A stretch of DNA of 64,000 bases from UBA1672 sp050633505 (GTDB lineage Bacteria; Pseudomonadota; Alphaproteobacteria; Micavibrionales; Micavibrionaceae). The stretch lies in NCBI GenBank assembly GCA_050633505.1, contig JBOEGQ010000004.1:310001-374000 (forward strand), given 5' to 3'. Below, piece after piece: positions 18,673 to 27,645 of this stretch (its first letter is position 1; each line of letters opens with the position of its first letter). The notes beneath the pieces are model-generated. The model did not search any database and had not been told where the DNA came from. It was given only the letters and a program-made list of their open reading frames with translations. A program made the position numbers and the translations under genes.

Positions 18673-19353
18673 TTACGTTTCCACCCTCAATACATCAGAA
18701 AGTAAAAACGAAATTTCACCAGCAGTCAGATATGTCTGACCATCGTTATTTGTCCAAACGCCATCTACAACAACATGTGACGTAACATCTGTATTATAAG
18801 AATTACCGTTATTATCGACCGCACTCACGAAGAAGTAGAGCTGCTCACCCTCTTCCAGTCCAAGATCTGTCGTATCAAGCGTATAGCTCTGCGCCCCTGG
18901 TGCTGTGCTACCATCCGCCTCAAACACAACATTATTATTTGCATCCTGAATGGTGATATGGGCATCATCCGCCGCACCATCAATAAGGTAAGACCATGTC
19001 GCCTTACCATCTTGAACCGCAGAAGCACGATTCCCAAGTTCAACCTCCTGCCCGATATAAGAAAAGCTGGCTATCGTTGTGGTATCAGACAATAATTCCG
19101 TTACAGAGATAAGCTTTTCATTTGTCTCAATTTGCTGTTCCAATTGTGAATATCGGGTCAGCTGCGCCGTATACTCATCTGTATCCATCGGGTCTAACGG
19201 ATTCTGATTCTGTAATTGCGTAAGAAGCAAATTCAAAAAGTCGATTCTTTGTTGCTCTGCATCTTCTGCGGCAATTTCAGAATCAGTTTTTGCGATGTTA
19301 ATATCCGTACTTGTAATAATCGTCTGCTGATCTAATACTGAATTAATATCCAT
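18673..19353 (-). CDS. flgD: Flagellar hook assembly scaffold FlgD
   Basis: FlgD caps the growing hook. The N-terminal signature is clear: DFLNLLLTQLQNQNPLDPMD followed by TAQLTRYSQLEQQIETNEKL. The C-terminal two-thirds form a FlgD Ig/tudor-like domain (GQEVELGNRASAVQDGKATW and EGEQLYFFVSAVDNNGN). Length 226 is usual. It is the first gene of the minus-strand flagellar run and is divergent from flagellin. Confidence 0.95.
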   Translation of the reverse strand: MDINSVLDQQTIITSTDINIAKTDSEIAAEDAEQQRIDFLNLLLTQLQNQNPLDPMDTDEYTAQLTRYSQLEQQIETNEKLISVTELLSDTTTIASFSYIGQEVELGNRASAVQDGKATWSYLIDGAADDAHITIQDANNNVVFEADGSTAPGAQSYTLDTTDLGLEEGEQLYFFVSAVDNNGNSYNTDVTSHVVVDGVWTNNDGQTYLTAGEISFLLSDVLRVET

Positions 19354-19446
19354 ATTGATTTGCTCCTAGTGCATTTACCCATTCCACGAACAAGGCACAC
19401 CAAACGGGGCGAAAAAAATTCATTTATTTTTAAAACTTTATCTGTA

Positions 19447-19460
19447 CCTTATATATAAGG
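19447..19460. repeat. Perfect 14-bp palindrome between flgD and flagellin
   Basis: CCTTATATATAAGG is fully self-complementary and lies in the shared intergenic region of two divergent flagellar transcription units. It could be a protein-binding site or overlap a -10 element. No known operator is recognised. Confidence 0.4.
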
Positions 19461-19470
19461 CCTTTTATTT

Positions 19471-19529
19471 GGCGCAGGAAAAAGACATATGAAAAATATT
19501 TTTATTTTTCGCGCCCTGTTTTTTTTTCT
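19471..19529 (+). terminator. Terminator-like hairpin in the flagellin leader
   Basis: GGCGC (19471-19475) pairs with GCGCC (19511-19515), and GAAAAA (19478-19483) pairs with TTTTTC (19505-19510) after a 2-base bulge. The hairpin is followed by CTG and a run of about nine T. This has the form of an intrinsic terminator acting on the plus strand, upstream of flagellin and with no gene in front of it. It may end a short RNA or attenuate a long flagellin leader. Confidence 0.5.
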
Positions 19530-19552
19530 AGACCGAGTAAAGGTATAAGAGC

Positions 19553-19558
19553 TATAAT
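19553..19558 (+). promoter_or_regulatory. Possible flagellin -10 box
   Basis: TATAAT lies 68 bp before the flagellin ATG and after the leader hairpin. No good -35 sits 17 bp upstream (AGACCG), and neither a sigma-28 nor a sigma-54 consensus is seen. The call is weak. Confidence 0.3.
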
Positions 19559-19626
19559 GGTTCTTACACAGTTCGACAGAATGTTGAGCTTTCATAAATT
19601 AGGTAAATATAGAAGGAGATCTAAAA

Positions 19627-20433
19627 ATGCCTACAATTGCAACCAATACAGCTGCCAACTCGGCTCTGTTTTTCCTAAACCGTAACTCTGATGCACAGTC
19701 CGCATCACTTGGTAAGATTTCAAGTGGTTCACGTATCGTTAGCTCCGCTGATGATGCTGCTGGCTTGGCTGTTTCGGATCAGTTACAATCTGACATTACG
19801 TCACTTCAAACAGCTGCGCAAACAACGCAACAGGTAGATTCCTTGTTGCAGATCGCAGATGGTGGTTTGTCACGTATTTCGGATATTTTGCAACGTGCAA
19901 AATCGCTGGCGACTCAGTTCAACTCCGGTACACTGGATGCGACATCTCAGGGCTTCATCAACGATGAATACACGGCCTTGGTAACAGAGATTGATTTGAT
20001 TGTTCAATCAACACAATATAACGGAACTGCCTTGATTGACGGTACATTCAACCCAGCTGCTGTTGTTGTTGGTGTTAATGCGACAGACACAATCGGCTTG
20101 AACCTGACAACCGTTAACGCCGGTTCAGCTGCATTAACTCTTCCGGCAACACTTACTGGTACGGCGGATATCACTGCCATTGACGGAGCTATCGGTACAA
20201 TCGGTAGTGCACGTGCAACAGTTGGTGCATTGACATCTACAGTTGGTTTCCAAGGTGAAGTGATCGATACACAGATCCAGAACCTACAGGCTGCAAGGTC
20301 GTCAATTTCTGATGTTGATATCGCCGAAGAGCAAACAAACTTTACGAACTTCCAGGTTCTTACAGAAGCTGCGATTTCAGGTTTGGCTCAGGCAAATCAG
20401 CTGAAGACTTCACTACTTGCACTTCTACGTTAA
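19627..20433 (+). CDS. fliC: Flagellin
   Basis: Flagellin, the filament subunit, 268 residues, which is short and typical of alphaproteobacteria. The D0/D1 termini are conserved: N-terminal NSDAQSASLGKISSGSRIVS and DDAAGLAVSDQLQSDITSL; C-terminal ISDVDIAEEQTNFTNFQVLT and the hydrophobic end. The middle domain is small and threonine/alanine-rich. A very strong AGAAGGAGA ribosome site precedes the ATG, as expected for a highly expressed gene. fliD follows by about 160 bp. Confidence 0.97.
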   Translation: MPTIATNTAANSALFFLNRNSDAQSASLGKISSGSRIVSSADDAAGLAVSDQLQSDITSLQTAAQTTQQVDSLLQIADGGLSRISDILQRAKSLATQFNSGTLDATSQGFINDEYTALVTEIDLIVQSTQYNGTALIDGTFNPAAVVVGVNATDTIGLNLTTVNAGSAALTLPATLTGTADITAIDGAIGTIGSARATVGALTSTVGFQGEVIDTQIQNLQAARSSISDVDIAEEQTNFTNFQVLTEAAISGLAQANQLKTSLLALLR

Positions 20434-20469
20434 TCCTTAACGTTCAAGGTAAAATAATCAAAAGGGTTC

Positions 20470-20494
20470 GTGAACCGTCTTTATGCCGGTTCAC
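20470..20494 (+). terminator. Hairpin after flagellin
   Basis: GTGAACCG (20470-20477) pairs perfectly with CGGTTCAC (20487-20494) across a 9-base loop, 37 bp beyond the flagellin stop. No T-tract follows, so it may act as a 3'-end stabiliser or partial terminator separating abundant flagellin mRNA from fliD. Confidence 0.45.
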
Positions 20495-20592
20495 ACAACA
20501 GAGGAAATATAATAAGGGGCGCCCTTTCTCCTTTTATCCTCGCCCTCTAGAGCAATAGAGATTAAGTGTATAGAAAGAGAGCTTGAGTAGTT

Positions 20593-22266
20593 ATGGCAGA
20601 CCTCGTTACATCAGGAACATCGACCTTCGTATCCGGAACATCCGGTTTGGATACGGCCACACTGATTGAGGTATCTGTACAATCAAAGACTGTTAAGGCA
20701 GATCGAATCGATATTGAGGTGGACGAGAACCAAGCCGAAATATCCGCCTATCAAGAATTAGAAACATTAGCCGAAGATTTTCAGGACGCAATTGACGCAC
20801 TTGTCGTCGTCGATTCTCTTAATGCAGAAGATGAAAGCATTTTTGAAAATAAGACCGGTTTCCTAACCGCAAGTGATGGTACAGACGTTGCTACACTTCT
20901 GGATGTATCGTTGGATGACGGCGTTGCAGAAGCAGAATACGATATTGTTATCCTTCAAAAAGCTGAAGAAGCAAAGGTAACAGGAACAGCAGTCGTCGAT
21001 GATACAGCCGCCCTTGGATATACCGGATCGTTCAACATCGGACTTAGCGGCGGATCCAGTGTGCAAATTGATATCACCGCGGGGCAATCCCTACAGGACT
21101 TGGCAACGGCCATTAACGCACAAAGCGAAACAAGCGGCGTTCAAGCCAGTATTATCAAAGTATCCGAAACAGAATTCCAACTCACCCTAACAGGCACACA
21201 AACAGCGCAAGATATCGAAGTGTCCGTCGTATCCGGTGATGATATTTTACAAAATATTGGCATCACAGACGCAGGTGGTGCCTTTACCAATGTTATTCAA
21301 AGCGCACAAAACGCAATCATTGAACTGGATGGCATTCAAATATCACGAGATGATAATAGCTTCGATGATGTATTGGACGGTGTTTCCCTACAAATAGAGA
21401 ACGCCGCCCCCGGCACAACGATTAATCTTGAAATTACAAATGATACCGAGGGCGTAAAAGAAGCCATCGAAAACTTTGTTGAGGCTTATAACGCTCTTAG
21501 AAATTTCGTTGTTGCACAACAAACAGTAACCGAAGATGGTGCAACGGACGGAGCCTTATTCTCTAACCTACTCCTTGAAAACTTATCATTCCAAATTACA
21601 GACGTTCTTGGCGCATCATACGGGGATAATGGCATCATCGAAGGACTGTCAGATATTGGTATTACACTCACCAATAACAACTTACTCTCCATCGATAGTA
21701 CAGAGTTAGACGATGCGATTTTAGACAATTTTGATGAGTTAGAATCCTTATTCACCTCTAATGTTTCCTTAGAAAACGACCAAATTGCATTACTGAACAA
21801 CGATACAACAACCGCCAGTTTTGATTTCACCTTAGACATCACGGTTGATGGCGCAGGTGACATTACCTCTGCCGCAGTTGGTGGAGATAGTAGCCTGTTC
21901 ACAATTGACGGAACCCGTATTATCGGCGCAGAAGGAGGCATATATGAAGGCCTCACCTTTTCCTACCAAGGTGGCGTCAGCGATAGTATCGACATCTCAA
22001 TCGAGCAGGGTATTTCCAATGTTCTTTATAAAACTGTCGATGCCTTTACGAATAGTGTTGATGGACTGATCCAACAAGAGGTCTCAACCCTACAGGGACA
22101 GAACGAAGACCTTATTGCAGAGGCACAAGACATTCGTAATAATGCAGAAGATTTCAGACAGAAAGAAATCGCAAGATACGCCGCTTTGGAAACCGAAATC
22201 AACGCCCTTCAAAGCCTCTTAGATCAAATCAGAGCCATTCTAGGAACAAATAATGATGACAATTAA
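20593..22266 (+). CDS. fliD: Flagellar filament cap protein FliD (HAP2)
   Basis: FliD caps the filament tip and guides flagellin folding. The 557-residue protein has the FliD N-terminus (SGLDTATLIEVSVQSKTVKADRI) and a C-terminal coil (VDGLIQQEVSTLQGQNEDLIAEAQDI). The variable centre is rich in Asp, Thr and Ser, as in exposed cap domains. The stop overlaps the fliS start by 14 bp. Confidence 0.93.
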   Translation: MADLVTSGTSTFVSGTSGLDTATLIEVSVQSKTVKADRIDIEVDENQAEISAYQELETLAEDFQDAIDALVVVDSLNAEDESIFENKTGFLTASDGTDVATLLDVSLDDGVAEAEYDIVILQKAEEAKVTGTAVVDDTAALGYTGSFNIGLSGGSSVQIDITAGQSLQDLATAINAQSETSGVQASIIKVSETEFQLTLTGTQTAQDIEVSVVSGDDILQNIGITDAGGAFTNVIQSAQNAIIELDGIQISRDDNSFDDVLDGVSLQIENAAPGTTINLEITNDTEGVKEAIENFVEAYNALRNFVVAQQTVTEDGATDGALFSNLLLENLSFQITDVLGASYGDNGIIEGLSDIGITLTNNNLLSIDSTELDDAILDNFDELESLFTSNVSLENDQIALLNNDTTTASFDFTLDITVDGAGDITSAAVGGDSSLFTIDGTRIIGAEGGIYEGLTFSYQGGVSDSIDISIEQGISNVLYKTVDAFTNSVDGLIQQEVSTLQGQNEDLIAEAQDIRNNAEDFRQKEIARYAALETEINALQSLLDQIRAILGTNNDDN

Positions 22267-22696
22267 TTATACAGAGATACAAGAACAAGCACAGAGTCAG
22301 GAGCAATACTCCGAAGCAACTGATGCCTATAGATCATCACACGTTAACACAATGAGTGGTTTTGACATCGTTGTTGAACTATATAAAGGCATCATCAAAA
22401 ACGTCGAGCATGCAAAAGAATCATATAAAATCGGCCGCCTTGATGACATGTGCACTCAAATCGAAAAAACCAACAAGATATTAGTGGCTCTACAAGCCCA
22501 CCTTAACTTTGACAACGGTGGAGAAGCAGCAGATACGTTAAATAATTTCTATAACAATACCTTTGCTTCTCTCGCACAAGTCTTGCGCAAACCGAATCCG
22601 GAAGACGAATTCGATAAAGTCCTCCGAAGCATTCAGCCCGTCTATGAAATATGGTGTAAACACGCCGTAAATGAAAAAGAGCATCCCACAAAATAA
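22253..22696 (+). CDS. fliS: Flagellar export chaperone FliS
   Basis: FliS binds the flagellin C-terminus and prevents premature polymerisation. The 147-residue helical protein shows the family pattern: MSGFDIVVELYKGIIKNVEHAKES near residue 34, then QIEKTNKILVALQAHLNFDNG, and a C-terminal helix around VLRSIQPVYEIW. It is translationally coupled to fliD. Confidence 0.93.
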   Translation: MMTINYTEIQEQAQSQEQYSEATDAYRSSHVNTMSGFDIVVELYKGIIKNVEHAKESYKIGRLDDMCTQIEKTNKILVALQAHLNFDNGGEAADTLNNFYNNTFASLAQVLRKPNPEDEFDKVLRSIQPVYEIWCKHAVNEKEHPTK

Positions 22697-22708
22697 GTAA
22701 TTCGAATA

Positions 22709-22725
22709 TTGGTACGGTTCTTGCA
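22709..22725 (+). promoter_or_regulatory. Sigma-54 promoter upstream of the ECF sigma gene
   Basis: TTGGTACGGTTCTTGCA matches the sigma-54 consensus (YTGGCACGrNNNTTGCW) at every fixed base but one (T for C after the GG). The GG and GC are separated by exactly 10 bp. The predicted start of transcription is near 22736, about 25 bp before the sigma-factor start codon. Confidence 0.75.
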
Positions 22726-22760
22726 GATCAATTTAGAAAGCAAGAACAGGAGTACCGACT

Positions 22761-23411
22761 TTGTATATTCGCGTAGAAAACACCGATTATCATCAAACCA
22801 AGCAACATAACGACGAGGTCAGTGACGACGACCTCCTCCATATGATTACGCATGGAGACAAAACCGCATATAACCTGCTTATCCAGCGTTATCTCGGGAA
22901 AGTATGGCGCCTGTCCTTTTCTATTTTAAAGAATGAACAAGAAGCAGAAGATGCAACACAGGATGTATTTCTAAGCCTATGGCAAAGCCTCGAAAACTGG
23001 GATAAGAACGGCAAGGCAAAATTTTCGACCTGGATCTATCGCGTTACTTTTAACAAATGCATTGATATTAAACGAAAAAAGAAACCAACCACAGATACGG
23101 ATAGTATCGATGTCATGTCAGAGGAACAATCTGCCTACCAGTCAACATTGCAACGGCAAATATCAGATCGCCTAAACATCTTGCTTTGTACACTCCCCGA
23201 TACACAAAAAGAAGCATTACAGCTCTACTATTTCAAGGAACTCAGCGCGATAGAAGTTGCCACGCAGATGAATAAAAGTGAACAAAGTGTCCGCTCTTTG
23301 CTTAAGCGTGCAAGAGCTTCTTTAAAAGACACAATCCAACGAGATGACCATATCCAAGCATGGGTTCCGCAGGAATTTCTAAAGCGTCTTGAACGAGAAT
23401 ACAGGGTATAA
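22761..23411 (+). CDS. ECF-type RNA polymerase sigma factor
   Basis: A group IV sigma factor of 216 residues. Region 2 is seen at about residues 36-80 (YLGKVWRLSFSILKNEQEAE then DATQDVFLSLWQSL, with FSTWIYRVTFNKCID). Region 4 is at about 140-190 (LPDTQKEALQLYYFKELSAI then SEQSVRSLLKRARASLKD). The start is TTG, supported by AGGAG 8 bp upstream. It follows fliS by 64 bp behind the sigma-54 promoter. No obvious membrane or zinc anti-sigma gene adjoins it, which is unusual for this class. Confidence 0.92.
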   Translation: MYIRVENTDYHQTKQHNDEVSDDDLLHMITHGDKTAYNLLIQRYLGKVWRLSFSILKNEQEAEDATQDVFLSLWQSLENWDKNGKAKFSTWIYRVTFNKCIDIKRKKKPTTDTDSIDVMSEEQSAYQSTLQRQISDRLNILLCTLPDTQKEALQLYYFKELSAIEVATQMNKSEQSVRSLLKRARASLKDTIQRDDHIQAWVPQEFLKRLEREYRV

Positions 23412-23481
23412 ATTAATTTTGTCATATTATCGTAACCATGTTATAAACGTCCCACGGTTTAGAAAAAAGTGAGACATATCA

Positions 23482-24228
23482 ATGACAAAACGGGGAAGTG
23501 ACAATCCTTTCGTTCCGGCGAAACTGGACTTCAGTAAGGCTGCCGACGAAGATAAATTCTACATTTATTGCATACAAAATACGGATATCAACAGATATTA
23601 CATCGGTATATCGCGCCACCCTGCCCGGCGTGTTAATGAACAACTAAAAAGTAAGCGTGAACTTTGCGATGACTGGGCACGTGTTGCACCATATGAAGCA
23701 GGTAAACAAAACGCCGAGAGAAGCTTTAAATTTAATCTCCTAAATGAACACGGATACCCGAACGCCTTTATCGGCTGCATTGCGGAGACTTTATATATGT
23801 TTGATATTACCGAACAAGGTGGTCAGATTTATAATCAAAACTTCTTTGGTGCACATCCCTCCATCGGTGATAAACGAAAAGCATTCGAAGCCATTGTTAA
23901 AATTGTTAATCCGGCACACGAATCATTGCCAAGTTCAGATGAGATGCAGGCCCTTAACGATACAATTCACGAAATTGATGATTACATCAGTCAAACAAAT
24001 AATCAGGATATTATTAACACGGAATTTAAAGAAAAATTGGAAACGGCATGGGATGCCCATCTGGAACGCCTGAAAAAGAACGGTTTCGGGCGAAAGAAGG
24101 ACAATGATTTTATTCCGGTTGTTTTGAAAAATTCTGTTCCGGTTCTTTATGCAAATGACAATTTAGAGAATGGCCTATCACCTCAAATATCTGATGATGC
24201 CGATATACCTGAATGCACCATCCCATAG
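23482..24228 (+). CDS. GIY-YIG domain protein
   Basis: The N-terminal part has a GIY-YIG nuclease pattern: FYIYCIQNTDINRYYIGISR around residues 26-45, then the conserved Arg (HPARRVNEQ) and a later Glu (AETLYMF) with an Asn (IYNQNFFG) where the metal and final motif residues are expected. The GIY triad reads YIY, so Gly is replaced. The rest (130-248) is helical, charged and unrecognised. It lies between the ECF sigma gene and uvrA. UvrC, UvrA's downstream nuclease, also uses a GIY-YIG domain, but this protein lacks UvrC's other domains. Confidence 0.7.
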   Translation: MTKRGSDNPFVPAKLDFSKAADEDKFYIYCIQNTDINRYYIGISRHPARRVNEQLKSKRELCDDWARVAPYEAGKQNAERSFKFNLLNEHGYPNAFIGCIAETLYMFDITEQGGQIYNQNFFGAHPSIGDKRKAFEAIVKIVNPAHESLPSSDEMQALNDTIHEIDDYISQTNNQDIINTEFKEKLETAWDAHLERLKKNGFGRKKDNDFIPVVLKNSVPVLYANDNLENGLSPQISDDADIPECTIP

Positions 24229-24285
24229 AAAATATACAAGAATAAGAAGCTGGATTTTCATAGGAAATCCTCATATGATCGCCGA

Positions 24286-27150
24286 ATGCTTACACATATC
24301 TCAATACGTGGTGCACGTGAACATAACCTGAAAAACGTGCAAATTGATATCCCGCGCGACAAACTTGTCGTGATTACGGGGCTATCCGGTTCCGGAAAAT
24401 CCTCATTGGCATTTGATACCGTTTATGCAGAGGGGCAAAGACGATATGTTGAAAGCCTGTCTGCATATGCACGTCAGTTTCTTGAAATGATGCAAAAACC
24501 CGATGTCGATAGTATTGAGGGTCTGTCCCCTGCCATTTCCATTGAACAAAAAACAACAAGTAAAAATCCACGCTCTACAGTTGGAACGGTAACAGAGATT
24601 TACGACTATATGCGGCTGCTATGGGCACGTGTCGGAACCCCCTATTCCCCCGCAACAGGTCAACCCATCACCAGCCAAACCGTTAGCGAAATTGTAGATC
24701 GCATTCTTGATATGGAGGATGGAGCACGCCTTTACCTTCTCGCCCCTATTATACGCGGCCGAAAAGGCGAATATAAAAAGGAATTCAAAGAGTTACAGGC
24801 AAAAGGTTTTGGTCGGGTTAAAGTTGACGGGACACTATATGACATTGAAGATGTCCCCAAACTGGATAAAAAACTAAAACATGATATTGAGGTTGTTGTT
24901 GATCGTTTGGTCATTCGTCAGGACGACAAGGAATCCTTACAAAAACGCCTTGCCGATTCAGTTGAAACATCACTTACTCTTGCAAACGGCTTAGTTATTG
25001 CCGAAGACGCAAAAAGCGGGGAACAAACCCTTTTCTCAGAAAAATTCGCTTGTCCTGTATCCGGCTTCACCATCGCCGAAATTGAACCACGCCTGTTTTC
25101 CTTTAACTCCCCTCACGGTGCATGCCCACATTGTGATGGTCTGGGACAGCAAAACGACTTTGATATAGATCTGGTCGTGCCGGATAAAAGTAAATCAATC
25201 ACCGAAGGTGCCATCGTTCCGTGGTCAAAGAACTTTGCCCCTTTTTACCAGCAAGCAATGCGTGCCGTTGCGGATCATTACGGGTTTGATGTTGATACAC
25301 CTTGGCAAGATTTAAAGGAAGAGCACCAGAAAATCATGCTCTATGGCTCAGATGGTGAAAAAATATCAACCACGTATAAAAGTAAAAGCAAAAGCACATG
25401 GAAGAGTAATAAGCCATTCGAAGGGGTCATTAACAACCTTAAAAGACGCATGATCGAAACAGACAGTCATGCACAACGTGAGAAACTCTCTACATTTATG
25501 GTCTCTGTCCCATGTACATCATGTGATGGGCTACGCCTAAAAGAGCAGGCGCTATGCGTCAAGATCAACGGGTCACATATCGCAGAGATCGGCAACCTTG
25601 ACATCAAAGAGGCACATAAGTGGTTCACATCCCTTCCAGATACATTGAATGATCAACAAAGCCAAATTGCAGAAAAAATTCTAAAAGAAATTGATGAGCG
25701 CTTAACTTTCCTGATTAATGTTGGGTTAGATTATCTGTCCCTATCCCGATCATCCGGGACATTATCAGGTGGCGAATCGCAACGTATCAGATTGGCTTCT
25801 CAGATTGGAGCCGGACTAACGGGTGTCCTTTACGTCCTAGACGAACCATCCATAGGCCTACATCAACGTGATAACAATAGGTTACTGGAAACTCTTAAAC
25901 GATTACGTGACCTTGGAAACTCTGTTCTTGTTGTCGAACATGACGAAGATGCCATTCGTAGCGCGGATTACCTTATAGATATGGGACTAGGCGCAGGCAT
26001 TCATGGTGGAGACATTATTGCACATGGCACACCTGAGCACGTCTTTAATCATAACGAAAGTATAACGGCACAATACATGCGCGGAGAAAGAGAAATCTCA
26101 ATCCCCAAGAGCAGAAGGAAAGCTAAGAAAAATCAATACCTTGAAGTTATTGGTGCACGCGGCAACAACCTCAAAAACATCAGCGCAAAAATCCCCCTCG
26201 GCACAATGACATGCATAACGGGTGTGTCAGGCTCTGGAAAATCCACGTTTACAATCGATACCTTATATAGAGCCTCCAGCCGTACATTAATGAAGTCAAA
26301 GGAACAGCCCCTTCCCTATGACGAGATTAAAGGCTTTGAACATATTGATAAAGTCATCGATATCGACCAATCCCCCATTGGACGCACACCACGGTCAAAC
26401 CCCGCAACCTATACCGGTGCATTTGGCCCGATACGAGATTGGTTCGCCGGCCTTCCAGAGGCAAAAGCACGCGGATATAAGGCTGGGCGCTTTAGCTTCA
26501 ATGTAAAAGGCGGGCGCTGCGAATCCTGTCAAGGCGATGGTGTCATCAAAATCGAAATGCACTTTCTGCCTGATGTCTATGTCGAATGCGAGTCATGCAA
26601 AGGAAAGCGCTATAACAGGGAAACATTAGAAGTAAAATACAAAGGGAAGTCCATTGCAGATGTATTGGATATGAGCGTTGAAGAAGCCGTAGATTTCTTT
26701 GATGCAATCCCCTCTATTCGCGATAAAATGCAGACGCTCCATGATGTTGGGCTAACTTATATTAAGGTTGGACAACAGGCCACCACATTATCAGGTGGCG
26801 AAGCACAGCGCGTTAAACTTGCGAAAGAACTCTCCAAACGTTCCACCGGAAAAACGCTTTATATCCTTGATGAGCCGACAACAGGCCTGCACTTCGAAGA
26901 TGTGCGAAAACTTATGGAAGTCCTGCAGAAACTGGTCAACCAAGGCAACACCATTGTGATTATTGAACATAACCTTGATGTAATAAAAACCGCCGATCAC
27001 ATTATTGATATCGGTCCTGAAGGTGGCGATAAAGGCGGAGACATCGTCGCAACAGGCACCCCCGAAGAAATATGCACCGCCCAGAAAAGCTATACAGGAC
27101 TGTTTTTAAACAATATATTGAAAGAAAACACACGAACAGCCGCTGAATAA
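24286..27150 (+). CDS. uvrA: Excinuclease ABC subunit UvrA
   Basis: UvrA recognises bulky DNA damage and loads UvrB. The 954-residue protein has two ABC ATPase modules: Walker A TGLSGSGKSSLAF near residue 32 and TGVSGSGKSTF near 645, with signatures LSGGESQRIRL near 494 and LSGGEAQRVKL near 834. Two zinc modules are visible (CPVSG to CPHCDG near 255-285, CESCQG to CESCKG near 744-770). No alphaproteobacterial LexA box (GTTC-N7-GTTC) is seen upstream; a small inverted repeat (GGATTT/AAATCC, 24252-24270) lies there. The ssb gene often found beside uvrA is absent. Confidence 0.98.
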   Translation: MLTHISIRGAREHNLKNVQIDIPRDKLVVITGLSGSGKSSLAFDTVYAEGQRRYVESLSAYARQFLEMMQKPDVDSIEGLSPAISIEQKTTSKNPRSTVGTVTEIYDYMRLLWARVGTPYSPATGQPITSQTVSEIVDRILDMEDGARLYLLAPIIRGRKGEYKKEFKELQAKGFGRVKVDGTLYDIEDVPKLDKKLKHDIEVVVDRLVIRQDDKESLQKRLADSVETSLTLANGLVIAEDAKSGEQTLFSEKFACPVSGFTIAEIEPRLFSFNSPHGACPHCDGLGQQNDFDIDLVVPDKSKSITEGAIVPWSKNFAPFYQQAMRAVADHYGFDVDTPWQDLKEEHQKIMLYGSDGEKISTTYKSKSKSTWKSNKPFEGVINNLKRRMIETDSHAQREKLSTFMVSVPCTSCDGLRLKEQALCVKINGSHIAEIGNLDIKEAHKWFTSLPDTLNDQQSQIAEKILKEIDERLTFLINVGLDYLSLSRSSGTLSGGESQRIRLASQIGAGLTGVLYVLDEPSIGLHQRDNNRLLETLKRLRDLGNSVLVVEHDEDAIRSADYLIDMGLGAGIHGGDIIAHGTPEHVFNHNESITAQYMRGEREISIPKSRRKAKKNQYLEVIGARGNNLKNISAKIPLGTMTCITGVSGSGKSTFTIDTLYRASSRTLMKSKEQPLPYDEIKGFEHIDKVIDIDQSPIGRTPRSNPATYTGAFGPIRDWFAGLPEAKARGYKAGRFSFNVKGGRCESCQGDGVIKIEMHFLPDVYVECESCKGKRYNRETLEVKYKGKSIADVLDMSVEEAVDFFDAIPSIRDKMQTLHDVGLTYIKVGQQATTLSGGEAQRVKLAKELSKRSTGKTLYILDEPTTGLHFEDVRKLMEVLQKLVNQGNTIVIIEHNLDVIKTADHIIDIGPEGGDKGGDIVATGTPEEICTAQKSYTGLFLNNILKENTRTAAE

Positions 27151-27233
27151 AATAGTTGCTATCTCGATGAGAGATATGTTAACCTTTACGTAATAGAAAA
27201 AATAATTGGGTTGTAAATTATAAGGAACGGACA

Positions 27234-27578
27234 ATGGCAGCAGCAGATCCCGTTGGGAATGTAGCAAACGCGGCAACAGACACCGCTAACGGCATAATCG
27301 GAACAGGCAAAAATATTATCTCAGGCACATTTAGATATGTGGTAAAGCCTGCTGCAACGACATACGGTATACTGGCCCTATATTCCGGCTTGGATGGCGG
27401 CGTTAGTGCCCTCGCCAATTTAGGAGCAGAAGGCGCAAGCAGAATGGACATGCTCAAAGTTCCACTTGAAGGCCTGACTGAACTTACTGAAGATGCTGCA
27501 AATATCGCAGAAAGCATTTCCTCTTGGGGTACAGAAGCGGCAAACGACCCAATATTTGACGCACCAGAAGCCAGTTAA
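27234..27578 (+). CDS. Unknown small protein, 114 aa
   Basis: A small Ala/Gly/Asn-rich protein with a moderately hydrophobic middle (AATTYGILALYSGLDGGVSA) and an acidic C-terminus (LTELTEDAANIAES). A good AAGGAA site precedes the ATG. No family recognised and no signal peptide. It sits alone between uvrA and the XRE gene. The central stretch might be a weak membrane-associated helix. Confidence 0.65.
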   Translation: MAAADPVGNVANAATDTANGIIGTGKNIISGTFRYVVKPAATTYGILALYSGLDGGVSALANLGAEGASRMDMLKVPLEGLTELTEDAANIAESISSWGTEAANDPIFDAPEAS

Positions 27579-27645
27579 AAATCACCAATAACATTGTGAA
27601 ACATACCCTCTTCCCTAATTGTTCGGAAATTGGCATTATCTAGCC

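Noticed and set aside
19380..19420. Sigma-54-like GGCAC...GGGGC before flagellin
   Set aside because: The spacing between GG and GC is not 10 bp and the downstream TTGC is absent.
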